Source: Uranotaenia lowii
Lineage: Eukaryota > Arthropoda > Insecta > Diptera > Culicidae
NCBI RefSeq assembly: GCF_029784155.1
Contig: NC_073693.1
Location: 286,536,875-286,600,874 of the forward strand
Direction: 5' to 3'
DNA: 64,000 nucleotides
Shown: piece after piece, positions 31,416-41,664 of the stretch
How positions within the stretch are numbered: position 1 is the first letter of the stretch
Layout: each line of letters opens with the position of its first letter
Notes under the pieces: model-generated
Told to the model about the DNA's origin: nothing
The model's input: the letters and a program-made list of their open reading frames with translations, nothing else
Database searches by the model: none
Made by a program: the position numbers and the translations under genes

Positions 31416-32584
31416 ATGTGAATCAATCTTTTCGTCCATTTTCTTAACTTTTTATTTTTTCCAATAATATATATTTTTTATCATATCTTTATATTAAATT
31501 TTATGCGCTTCTCGTTGGTCTGTATAAAAGAACGATTTTCTCGTTGTTACTTTAAACTATAACTATTGGATTTGGTTTAGTTGTTACATTTAATGAATAC
31601 GTTATATAAAATTTTAAATAGTTTCAGCCTAAGACAGTATAAAATGTTAAGTTTTAATTTAAAAATTTCTACGGCTAGTGGTTGTATAAATGTAATTTTC
31701 AACAAAATTTCCCAAAAAAAAAAATGAGATCATGAGGTCCGATAAAACATGTTATTACCATTGAACGATGGCAATTGAAAAGCATTTAAGTAAACTTAAA
31801 TTGTAATCCAAGGATATATTTTTTTTTCATTTCAACCACCATCATATATCCAAATCCGCCTTCCAGCTTTAAAATTATTACGCCTGAATTACGCTGCAGA
31901 AGGAAACCTAATAGAAAATAGCAAAAACTTATGTTTTTTCGAATAAAAAATTCTAGCTTACCAATTGTTGGGTCTTTCCCAAATTTTAAAGGAACGTTAA
32001 TTGACTACTCTTTTAACAAACTGCAATTGAAAATGTGCGTTTGGCTCGAGTTTTCATTCAAAAATATGTGAAATACTCAGAATAGTTTTTCTAGCAGTAA
32101 AAAATTGACCTTTTTTGTTGTCGATTTGCGATGCTTCACGGCACAAAGACATTTTCTCCTATAGCTCACAATAATCTCTGAACCTTCTACTTCAAATTTG
32201 TATCCGTCAATTTCTGAAAATCCTAGCCATATAAAAAAAAAAGATTTATTAGAAGCTAGTATTTCCACCCGTTTGTTTACATTTCCTTGCACACACACGA
32301 CCTGTCAAAAATTAGCTTCGAAATCGCGAATTAACATCATCGTTATATCGAGTGGGGAATGGAGCTCTCTCAATCCTATACTTTCAGAAATATTTCCATT
32401 CTAAACCGCATAGAGGTGGAACTACCAACTAGGGAAGGATTTCGGAAAATGACAACTGGAGTACTGCGACGTTTCCGGGCGATTGGTTTGGATTGGGGTA
32501 TCCTGGTCAAGGTTCTTAAAAAAGAAGATTTACGAGAACGCAGTTGTCGTTGCAGCCTTAATGAAAAGCTTTTGAAAAAACCTT
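31416..32584. other. 1.2 kb AT-rich, nothing assigned
   Basis: Low-complexity AT sequence with A and T homopolymers; frames are short and uninformative. Confidence 0.5.
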
Positions 32585-33445
32585 TAGGGGAGAGTGGGGT
32601 GACTTGATCTCATTGTGCTGTTTTCATGGTATCTTTATGGATAAATTTGATAACTCTGCTTTTACAGTTTCGCAAGCATGACACCAAATAACTATGCTCC
32701 AGAATCTAGGATGATACATGATTACGGAGATTAATGGCAAGAGTATTCGTGTGGTAAAATTTTAATTTTCAAGGTTTAAGAAGACTTAAGGAAATCAAAT
32801 CTAATGTTTTGAATTTGTCTTGGTACATCTTCGTATCTGAAGATGATCACTGTTTCAAAGGTGATGGGAAGTATTAGAGAAACATGAGGTGTCAAAGAAA
32901 GAAAGAAAGGACCTAAGCCGTAAATATCATAAATTTCTCGAAAAAGATACAACAGCTCACCGACAGGGACTTGAATCCGCAATTTCCGCATCAGTAGAAC
33001 GGTGCGTTAGTCAATTACACCATGGTGAACGTGACGAAATAGGCCACCAGGTTCTATTCCAGCACTCTGTTGGTTTTTTTTGCTGGCATAATACGACCGT
33101 TCTCCAATTTACGGAGAGAGACCCATGGATCATGCTGCCCTGATGACCTTTGTAAGAAGTTTCCGGTCTAATTTTCTACTTCAAAGTTTGTTTTGTTTAG
33201 CGCAATCTCCCGTAAATATATCATGGTTACGTTTGGGCATGGTATTCACAGTTGATTTCGAGAGTTTGAGAGCCTTGACTAAATCAAACAAAACATCTAT
33301 AGGTAAAGGATCCATTAACTAATTTTTAAGCCAATTTACCTTCCGTGTCACATGTTAAAATATCAAAAAGGAACCTGAAATTATTTTAGTCTCTCGAGAG
33401 AAAAGTATGCGTTACGTCGCCTGAAGAATCAAGTGACCCCAGGGA
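32585..33445. mobile_element. Possible MITE with inverted ends, containing a tRNA-like SINE
   Basis: The left end gagagtggggtgacttgat (about 32589) and the right end atcaagtgaccccagg (about 33428) form an imperfect inverted pair. They are distantly similar in style to the gggg-starting foldback ends. Flanking duplications are not clear. If real, the ~860 bp element was later enlarged by the SINE-like insertion near its middle. Confidence 0.35.
32885..33035 (-). mobile_element. tRNA-related SINE-like sequence
   Basis: On the minus strand a head with ggtgtaattgactaacgc (A-box region) and gattcaagtccc (B box) lies at about 32965-33030. A short body follows, ending in three to four tttc units (aaag repeats at 32896-32907 on the plus strand). 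No target duplication was found. It might be a decayed tRNA copy instead. Confidence 0.5.
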
Positions 33446-33669
33446 TAAAGTGTCATCGCTTTCATGGGTTCGAAATGTATGTTTCGTTTCCCTCCGTGTA
33501 CAGACGGAATTTATGGCAAAACTTACACTCGTACAAATCCAATTTGGTTCATACTGTTTGTTTCATTTGCGGGCATCTGTTTATGTAAATTTTGCTACCA
33601 GGTTTTTAATATAAACTGAGTCTATTTCGTGAATATTGCTTTAGCACTTTTGGTGTTCACGCAGTTTTA
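33446..33669. other. Spacer
   Basis: No feature recognised. Confidence 0.5.
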
Positions 33670-33775
33670 TTTATTTAATTTAAATAGTGTTCCGTCTCAC
33701 GATATAAACTGAAAAAAAATACTCCTCCAATTCACGCGGTCGCCAGATCACGCTCCACTTGGGTTAACTATCTCG
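33670..33775 (-). pseudogene. 3' end of an older LINE relic split by the Jockey insertion
   Basis: On the minus strand this continues the relic at 38330-38945, with PKWSVIWRPRE in the last coding stretch and an A/T-rich aaataaataaaac tail at about 33668-33685. It marks the 3' end of the interrupted element. Confidence 0.5.
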
Positions 33776-33783
33776 CTCGTTGT

Positions 33784-33789
<6 letters not shown>
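33776..33789 (+). repeat. Target-site duplication of the Jockey-clade LINE, left
   Basis: ctcgttgtatcctt, identical to 38316-38329. Confidence 0.85.

Positions 33790-33825
<36 letters not shown>
33790..33825 (-). repeat. Poly(A) tail of the Jockey-clade LINE
   Basis: T homopolymer on the plus strand directly after the duplicated target site. Confidence 0.85.
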
Positions 33826-33830
<5 letters not shown>

Positions 33831-34056
33831 GTCTTTATTAGTCTTTTAATCATTACATTTAAGTTACATTATTAAAGTTAAATTAAAGTGTTCAGATCAA
33901 TTATGATCAGTTCAACTCTTTGATACAGTTAATTTTAAACATTGTTTATTTGATTTAAATTTGCTTTAGCAATAAATAATTTGATTTAAAGGAGAATATC
34001 CTGTTAAGCAAAAAAAAAAAGATGTATAAACTTAATCCTAAATCCTATAAACTAAC

Positions 34057-36714
34057 TTAATTGTAAAGAGAACGAATCTCTGCGATGGAAGACTGCATCG
34101 ATTTGCCTCTAAAGTTGGAGATGATTTTGTTGGCCATCTCTTCGATCGATTCTATGCCTGCAATCCGATGAAGATCTTCGGTGCTGTGCCAAGGTGGAAG
34201 CCGCAAAATCATTTTCAGAACCTTGTTCTGAATCCTCTGGATGGCTTTCTTCCTCGTCGCGCAGCAGCTAGACCAAATCGGAACTGCATACATTATCGCT
34301 GGTCGAAAGACCTGTTTGTAGATTAACATCTTGTTTCGCAGACACAACCTGGATTTCCTGTTGATGAGAGAATAAAGAGATTTAGTGTATTTATTGCATT
34401 TAGATTGAATATCTTCAATGTGATTTTTAAAAGTAAGATTCCGATCAAGTGTGAGTCCCAAGTACTTCACGTGATCAGACCATTCTAATGAAACCCCATT
34501 AAAAGTTATGGAATGATTTTCATTAGGTTTTAAAAAATTTGCTCTTGGCTTATGGGGAAATAAAATAAGTTGAGTTTTGGAAGCGTTAGGAGAAATTTTC
34601 CACATTTTCAAGTAATTCAAAAAAGAATTTAAATTTTGTTGCAATCTACTGCGTACCACCCGTAAATTTCGACCTTTGGCTGAAAGCAAAGTATCATCAG
34701 CAAATAATCTTCTACCTTTTCCTTCTGGTACATCAGGAAGATCAGAAGTAAAAATATTGTATAAAATTGGCCCAAGTATACTGCCCTGAGGGACCCCAGC
34801 TCTAATGGGAGTCCTTTCAGAGCATGAATTTTGATAGCTTACTTGTAAGGTTCGGCTAGTCAAATAATTTTGAATAATTTTGGTGAGATATACAGGAAAA
34901 TCAAATCGAGCTAATTTATCTACTAAACCTTTGTGCCAAACACTGTCAAAAGCTTTTTCAATATCAAGAAGAGCAACACCAGTTGAATAACCTTCAGATT
35001 TGCTAGCGTTAATCATATTAGTTACACTCAAAAGTTGATGTGTAGTAGAATGTCCATGACGGAAACCAAATTGTTCATCAGGGAAAATAGAATTCTGATT
35101 AATGTGAATCATCATTCTATTCAAAATAACTCTCTCAAATAGTTTACTTAAAGAAGGAAGCAAACTAATTGGTCGATAACTTGATGGCTCTGAAGCACTT
35201 TTTCCAGGTTTCAAAATTGGAGTTACTTTGGCATTTTTCCATTTATTGGGAAAATAAGCCAAGTGAAAACATTTGTTGAAGATTTTAACTAAAAAATTTA
35301 AAGTGCTTTCAGGCAACTTTTTAATAAGAATATAGAAAATCCCATCTTCCCCCGGAGCTTTCATATTTTTAAATTTTTTGAAAATCAATTTAAGTTCATC
35401 AATATTTGTCTCACAAGAACTTTCAAACACATTTTGCTTTGAAAGAATATCATCAAATTCTAGGGAAATTTGAGCGTCAATAGGACTAACAACGTTTAAA
35501 TTAAAATCATGAGCAGACTCAAATTGTTGGGCTAATTTTTGAGCTTTTTCTGAATTAGTTAAAAGAAGTTTATCCCCATCTTTCAAAGTAGGAATTGGCT
35601 TCTGGGGCTTTTTCAGAATTTAAGTTAATTTCCAAAATGGCTTTGAGTAGGGTTTTATGTCCTCTACTGCTTTAGCAAAATTTTCATTACGAATGAAATT
35701 TAAACGACGTTTGATCTCTTTTTGAAGGTCGCAATAAATAAATTTTAAATAAGGATCCCTAGTACGTTGATATTGGCGTCGACGAATGTTTTTCAGTCGT
35801 ATCAAAAACTGAAGATCATCATCAATTAAAGGTTGATTAAACTTATGTTTAACTTTTGGTATTGAAGCGGCTCTAGCATTGACTATTGAAGTTGTCAAAT
35901 TTTCTACAGCCAAATCAATATCTTCTATTGAATTCAATGGAACGTTTACATCTAAATTACGTTCAATAAAATTCATATATCGCTCCCAGTTAGCCTTTTG
36001 GAAATTAAAAGTTGATTTTAAAGGGTTTTCAATGGGACTTTGGGATAAAGAGAAAGATACTGGAAGGTGGTCTGAATCGAGGTCCGCATGAGTAACTAAT
36101 TGACTACAATGCTCGCCTAAATCCGTTAGAACCAAATCAATTGTGGAAGGATTTCTAATTGAAGAAAAACAAGTATGCCCATTAGGATATTCAACAGTGT
36201 AATAACCTGCAGAGCAATCATTAAACAAAATATTCCCATTAGAATTTGATGAAATATTATTCCAAGATCGGTGTTTTGCATTAAAGTCACCAATAATAAA
36301 AAATTTAGATTTATTTCTGGTGAGTTTTTGTAAATCTCCCTTCAAAAAATTTTTCTGTTCACCGCTGCATTGGAAAGGCAAATATGCGGCAACAATTATA
36401 ATTTTCCCCATAGAAGTTTCTAATTCAATTCCAATTGTTTCTAAGACTTTTGTATTGAAAGAAGGAAGAAGTCTAAATTTGAGACGACTATTGATGACAA
36501 TAGCTACACCCCCACCTTGTCGATCAAGTCGATCATTCCGTAAAATTTTAAAGAAAGCATTGCTTTTCAAGTTATTGTCTGGCTTTAAAAAAGTTTCAGT
36601 GATGGCAGCAATATGTATGTTTTGAGTTTTCAAAAATAAAAAGAACTCGTCTTGGTTAGCCAGCAAAGATCTAGCGTTCCAATTCATAATATTTAAACAT
36701 CTATTTGGATCCAT
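34057..36714 (-). pseudogene. Jockey-clade ORF2: endonuclease and reverse transcriptase, one in-frame stop
   Basis: One frame of 885 codons is interrupted only by TAA at 35620-35622 (probably from a lysine codon AAA). The endonuclease part (36714-35623, 364 residues) has NWNARSLLAN at the start, the catalytic glutamate in AAITETFLK (residue 40), GDFN at 142-145 and SDH at 214-216. The reverse transcriptase (35619-34057) contains KAPGEDGI, SYRPISLLPSLSKLFERVI, FGFRHGHSTTHQ, LDIEKAFDSVWH, AGVPQGSILGP and the catalytic LFADDTLL (FADD at about 671-674). The C-terminal domain ends SIAEIRSLYN. ORF2 overlaps ORF1 by 14 nt in a different frame, suggesting coupled reinitiation. The stop removes the reverse transcriptase unless read through, so autonomous activity is unlikely. 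Confidence 0.85.
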
Positions 36715-38134
36715 GAGGGAATCGTAAAGTCATAATAATTTTGTTAGCATAATTAAAAGAAGTTTGAAAAGCTTCAAACATTGAATTTGCTTTCAACATA
36801 AGTTGCATCATTTCCATTAAATTTTGATGCAAAAATTTTAATTTTTCCTCAGTAATCTCACCCAAATCAACAAAATTGTTAGGATCAGAAAATGAAGGAG
36901 AAGAACAAGTATTTGAATTTCGGGGATTTTCCCAAGCCTTCGCATGAACGTTGAGACTTGGTTTTTTCCCATTTTTATTAGTTAAACCTGAAGAGGGAAT
37001 CCCATTTTCAACCACCTCTGAGAACGATAAACAACGAGTCTGGGGCGCAGATTCAGCACAGGTAACATTAAAATCACTTCGGGTATTACCCAGCCGTGAT
37101 TCCAATGTAGGCCGAGGCTGACCGCGAACAGGCAGGTTGTTTGCCGGCCCGACGTGTGAAGACGAAAAAGAGGAAGGAGGAGAAGAAACTTTTCTGGAAA
37201 CTTTGGGATTTTTCCTAGAAGCAATAATTTTTGCCCTGATGGGACAGTCTAGAGAATTCGAGGAATGATTACCTGCGCAATTCGCACACTTAAAAAATTC
37301 TGTTTTTGGCTTATCACCACCAAAAAGGCATTTAGATTTTTCATGATCGAATGAGCCGCAAAACATGCATCTGGCATTCATTCTACAATTTTTAGTGCCG
37401 TGACAAAAAACTTGACAACGACGACATTGCGTAATATTTTGTAAAAAATTGGTAGTAGATTTACGAAAAGGTTCAAATTTTACTCGACAATGAAACATAA
37501 GACGAGCCTTTTCCAGAATTTTTAAATTATTAATCTGATCCTTTTTAAAATGGATCAAATAAAGTTCAGGAGCAAAACCAACACTACTGGTATTATTCGT
37601 GTTGGTTCTTTTCCTCATTTGAATTACTTGAATTGGAGAAAACCCTAACAAAGAATTTAATTCAGCTGTGATCTCATCCGGTGTCTGATCGCCAGTGAGA
37701 CCACGAAGTACAACTTTAAATGGACGATCACTTCTAGTGTCGTACGTAAAAAATTGGTGTTTTTTATTATTCAAATAATTTAAAACCTTTTGAAAATCAT
37801 TAAAAGATTCCGCCAATATACGAGCAGTTCCCCTTCGACCGATCTGAAAAGAAATCTTCACATCCTTGACGGAAGTGACGATTTCTTTTCGAAAGGCATT
37901 GAAGTCAGGAATCGTGACCGTTATTGGTGGAATCTTTTCGTTTTTAAGAGTATAAGAAGAAGAAGAAGGTTTCTTAGTACTCTTATCAGAATTAAATATG
38001 AATATTTCCTCATCACCGATGTTATGAAGGACATCGAATGAATTGGAAATTTCAACTTTTTTGGCAGATGGCCCTGGATTAGGTTCAGCAATCCGTTTTC
38101 TTCCGGCCCTTGAGCCGGCCGAAGACTTCCCCAT
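36701..38134 (-). CDS. Jockey-clade ORF1 (gag-like nucleic-acid-binding protein)
   Basis: The frame is open from 38296, but the start at 38134 (MGKSSAGSRAGRKRIAEP) is preferred. The upstream 54 codons are hydrophobic and read as 5' UTR, while this start gives a basic N-terminus and a 477-residue protein. An RNA-binding domain with RPFKVVLRGLTGDQTPDEI is followed by three zinc knuckles: CRRCQVFCHGTKNC, CMFCGSFDHEKSKC and CANCAGNHSSNSLDC (C-x2-C-x4-H-x4-C type in the first; variant spacing in the others). A Ser-rich tail with a C-terminal helix follows. The protein would coat element RNA. The frame is intact. Confidence 0.8.
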   Translation of the reverse strand: MGKSSAGSRAGRKRIAEPNPGPSAKKVEISNSFDVLHNIGDEEIFIFNSDKSTKKPSSSSYTLKNEKIPPITVTIPDFNAFRKEIVTSVKDVKISFQIGRRGTARILAESFNDFQKVLNYLNNKKHQFFTYDTRSDRPFKVVLRGLTGDQTPDEITAELNSLLGFSPIQVIQMRKRTNTNNTSSVGFAPELYLIHFKKDQINNLKILEKARLMFHCRVKFEPFRKSTTNFLQNITQCRRCQVFCHGTKNCRMNARCMFCGSFDHEKSKCLFGGDKPKTEFFKCANCAGNHSSNSLDCPIRAKIIASRKNPKVSRKVSSPPSSFSSSHVGPANNLPVRGQPRPTLESRLGNTRSDFNVTCAESAPQTRCLSFSEVVENGIPSSGLTNKNGKKPSLNVHAKAWENPRNSNTCSSPSFSDPNNFVDLGEITEEKLKFLHQNLMEMMQLMLKANSMFEAFQTSFNYANKIIMTLRFPHGSK

Positions 38135-38315
38135 GCTGGAAAGAAAAGAGAAAATATGAATAAAAGAAATGAAAATAATTTTAGCACTGAAAAGTGCTGA
38201 TTGAAATACAGGTAAGGAAAAAATAAATAATGTAAAAATGTTCCTGCAGGTACACAGCAACGATACGATGCTCCGGCGTACGTGTTGACGGCTCAACGGT
38301 ACAGATGGAAGTGAT

Positions 38316-38329
38316 CTCGTTGTATCCTT
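38316..38329 (+). repeat. Target-site duplication of the Jockey-clade LINE, right
   Basis: Second exact copy of ctcgttgtatcctt. Confidence 0.85.
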
Positions 38330-38945
38330 GCTCGTCTCGTTCCTACCGGCTCCGTAGCGAACGTAGCGAAGCCTTCACCACCTTCTAGACACAGGGTTCG
38401 CCGTAGAGACGAGCGAGCTCGTGGTTCATCCTTCGCCTCCGCACTCCGTTCTTCTGCACGCCGCCAAAGATGGTTTTTAACACTCGTCGCTCGAATACTC
38501 CGAGTGTGCGCAGGTCCTCCTCAAGCAACATACACGTCTAGTGCCAGTAGAGAACAACCAGTCTAATGGGCGTCATTTTATTTATTGATTTGTCTTTGGT
38601 TGAAAATAACCGTACAGACTAATATCTTTAAAACTAAGGGAATCTGCTTACAGCTAATTTAAAACTACGCTTACCCATGTTAAAATCGAACAGATGGTAC
38701 ACTTAATTGAAACGGTCGCAACATTTATCTATCGGATGATTTGTAGAATGTACGCTGAGTCAACGCGGTAGGTTATATACAGGTTATAGGTACTTCGTGC
38801 GAGGACTAAGTCTTCTCGACCGCAGTTGCTTGTGGGGTCCATAGTAGGCATCTCTTCCGCTGATGATTCGCCGCCGGATCTCACGACTGGTGTCATTGGT
38901 CTTCGGTCACCAGTGAGCCGAGATAGACAAAGTCTTCATCTATGC
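38330..38945 (-). pseudogene. Older LINE C-terminal relic (target of the Jockey insertion)
   Basis: On the minus strand near 38945-38810 the sequence reads FVYLGSLVTEDNDTSREI-like and RRRIISGRDAYYGPHKQLRS. Further on (38590-38390) it reads LLEEDLRTLGVFERRVLKT, IFGGVQKNGV and MNHELARLYGEP. These are C-terminal motifs of mosquito LINEs of the RTE-like type. Stops and an approximately 150 bp insertion at about 38590-38740 break it. The last part continues on the other side of the Jockey element (33670-33775). Confidence 0.6.
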
Positions 38946-40575
38946 AGTATTTTAGTCATTTCAACCGAATTCTCAAGAAAACCGTTACGAAAAAAAAATT
39001 GTTCTGCCGTAAACCCTTATTTGCTGTTGCAGGAATCTTAAGATTTTTGATAAAAATTAGCACACAAATCGCGCGATGCATATTTTTCCGCATAAAATAT
39101 CGTAAAAAGCATTATTTCATTAGTAATCATTAAAATTAACCTGATTCAGTATTGTTTTCGGAAAAAGAAATTGTAAGACGGCTTCAAGTCATCCTGTGCA
39201 ACGATGGGGCAGAGGACAACGATTGGCAAATCACCCTACACTCCAGCCAGAGCGTGTATATTCAATCTTTGCAACCCTTTTCGCTACATTTATCGCTCCG
39301 GAAAGATCTCAAATAATAAACTCACCAACAGAAAAAGGGTTAGTTATCCTTTACGCATGTGATAGAGAATAACTGGGAAATTGAAGGCAAAACAGAAATA
39401 AACAGGAAATTGTTTCCTGCAAACCGTGCTCGGCACTGTTGATTATGATTCATCAAATTACGCTGACGACGGACGGGAAAATTTCAACCCTTTTTAGTAA
39501 GGATGAAAATTTTAATCATCATCTGTGTTTTCCACGTGGTGCGATTCTTCGTTTGTTGCCGATTTATTTGCAAACACGTGGTTCCAAGACGGGACGTTGA
39601 GATAGCGGATCAGCTTTGTACCAACTGAAATAAAAATCCGTTTGGCCTTTGATTGTTTGTTTGGCGGGAATATAGATCACCGGCTGCTGTTTCGGAAATC
39701 CCTCACATGCGAAGAATTAAAAAGGCCGATATTCTGGTACGATATGTGCTTCTTTCTATTTAGGGTGTGTTTTTTGTTCAAGCCGTTGCGCCGAGAATCG
39801 ATTTTATAGCAGTTATTATGAGGCCTCATTGTTGTCGTCGATCAGCTGAGCACGCTTAACCCCAAGTGGATCTTCGAATGCGATATAGGTAGGTACATAC
39901 AGCCATAACGCACAGCATATTTTATCTTCCATTTATATTGATCGTTATTATCGGAACGATGGAAGGAAAAATGCAGTCGCACCTAGTTTCAAATCAACGA
40001 TATTTCTATACACATCCGGTGGAAGCGGCCATCAAGCAAAATTAGACTATAAGAAATCATCTGATCCGTGCGGCCAGCGCGTTATAAGTAAGTAAGTAAG
40101 CGCACGAGGGTAAAGAAACAAATGACAATAATATTAACAAACGCGTTTTTTTTTACATATTTCGACGGCAGATGTTTCCATCTTCGTCACGCTTGGAAGC
40201 GCACCTTTCGTATAGGAGCCATTATAAAGACGAAGGTAGTATTGTGTTTAGAAAGATTTTTTTTATGTCCGAGTATTGTTATAATCAAACTGGTTCTTTT
40301 GCTGCCGCGGATCGGCCACTTGTGCAATATTCCGACAAATGGGACTCATGCTCAATCAACGTGTTGCCATCGTGAGTTCAATCCTTTGAGTATTATGTTA
40401 ATTATTATAGTTTCATCTGGCAATACCGGCTACAATATGATCAAATAGAGTTTAGAGCGAAACGTCCATTAAACATTAATTCTCTCGTACAGTGGATTTA
40501 TCATCAACACAAATTTTATGATGCATTTAAATCAATGGAAAAAAGTGAAAATCCTATTCAGTTTATTTACTTATT
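38946..40575. other. 1.6 kb without a recognised gene
   Basis: Frames are short and on both strands. The only simple repeat is a short taag run at 40087-40099. Composition at 39700-40120 is less AT-rich than average, but no feature is assigned. Confidence 0.4.
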
Positions 40576-40890
40576 GAAGATTCCAGCGCCGATTGTTTGA
40601 CACATAGGGCTTATGACGATTCGAGGTCAAAGTCTTCACCTGATGCCAGTCTATGTTCTCATCGATAGTTTTTATTTCTGCGACTAAATAGGCTTTGCTG
40701 TCACGAGCCTTTAGATCTTCTCATCCTTCGATGTATATCTGGATTCCAGCCAAGAGGCTCTCTGCAGATCTCGTTCACATCTCTTTACATTGTATGCTCA
40801 ATCTATCTCATCGCTTACTTTTCCGTATCTCGATTTCTGTTTCCTTTCGTTCGTTTCCTTCCACGTTTGACATCCAGTTACTAGGCCACC
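40576..40890 (-). pseudogene. LINE C-terminal relic, first of two tandem copies
   Basis: Reading on the minus strand recalls the segment 'EIRNRKWRWIGHTLRK ... EWNPQGHRRRGRP ... DNRWQQVK ... ALCV' typical of a common mosquito LINE C-terminus, but several stops and shifts break it. It aligns over most of its length with 40950-41215 (shared landmarks tctcgattttctgt/tcttgatttct, ctgcctc/cttctcatc, atctggattcca, ctctgcagatctcgtt). Confidence 0.5.
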
Positions 40891-40949
40891 ATGCAGGGAT
40901 GGTATTGAACAGGCCTACCTACCTACCTAAGGATCCGGTGCCCATTAAC

Positions 40950-41215
40950 CGACGCATAGGGCTGAGATATAAGATCTCCACTGCTGATGATCCGGAGCCA
41001 GCGTCTTCACTTGCTGCCAGCCAATGTTCTCGTCAACTTTGCGGATTCCAGCGGCTAGGCTACGCCGTCACGAGCTTCTGGGCCTGCCTCTTCTTCGATG
41101 CCCATCTGGATTCCACTCAAGAGCCTCTCTGCAAATCTCGTTTTCATCTTTTCACAGCGTGTGCCCAATCCAACTCCACTTACGTTCCCGAATCTTGATT
41201 TCTAGCGATCTCATC
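40950..41215 (-). pseudogene. LINE C-terminal relic, second of two tandem copies
   Basis: Same LINE C-terminal region as 40576-40890, better preserved: on the plus strand atctggattccactcaag, tgcccaatccaactcc and ggattccagcggctagg. The two copies lie head to tail with about 60 bp between them, so they arose by separate insertions at a hot spot or by local duplication. Confidence 0.55.
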
Positions 41216-41664
41216 TCATGTTTTATAAATCAGTATCTCCAAGGCTAGGTTTTCAAGCTGTTGCCCTTTTCAACTTTGATCAAACGGCAGACGCTATAGT
41301 GATATTCGATGTTTTTCTCGCGCTGTTGGACATGCTTAACTTTTAAATATCTGACCAAGTCAAGGACGAGGAGATAGCCATATTCAATGTCGGCGTTTCA
41401 ATTGTTGCTGATATCAAGAAGGCTTCTTCTTGGTTCATTCAATCACCTGTTCGGCCATCTCATGATATCCAAGTGATCTTATCTGCTAATCGATAGGAAA
41501 AGAGCGATCAGCAACCGAAATCAGATGGACCATAATCAGTGTCTACTTCCTACCCATAGTAAAAAGAAATATTGTGAAACACCATTACACACATAGAAGA
41601 GGTTCCAAAAATCCAATGCATATTTAGCAAATCTATGTGTCAAAAATGTGCTGAGATGTGTACT
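41216..41664. other. Spacer, nothing assigned
   Basis: No frame or repeat recognised. Confidence 0.45.

Larger units (their letters stand above)
33790..38315 (-). mobile_element. Full-length Jockey-clade LINE
   Basis: The 4.5 kb minus-strand element has an identical 14 bp target duplication. It is composed of a 5' UTR (38315 to about 38135), ORF1 (gag-like), an overlapping ORF2 (endonuclease and reverse transcriptase), a 3' UTR (34056 to about 33826) and a long A tail seen as 36 T residues at 33790-33825. Full length, the exact duplication and only one premature stop indicate a recent insertion. There is no RNase H, in keeping with Jockey-clade elements. Confidence 0.85.
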
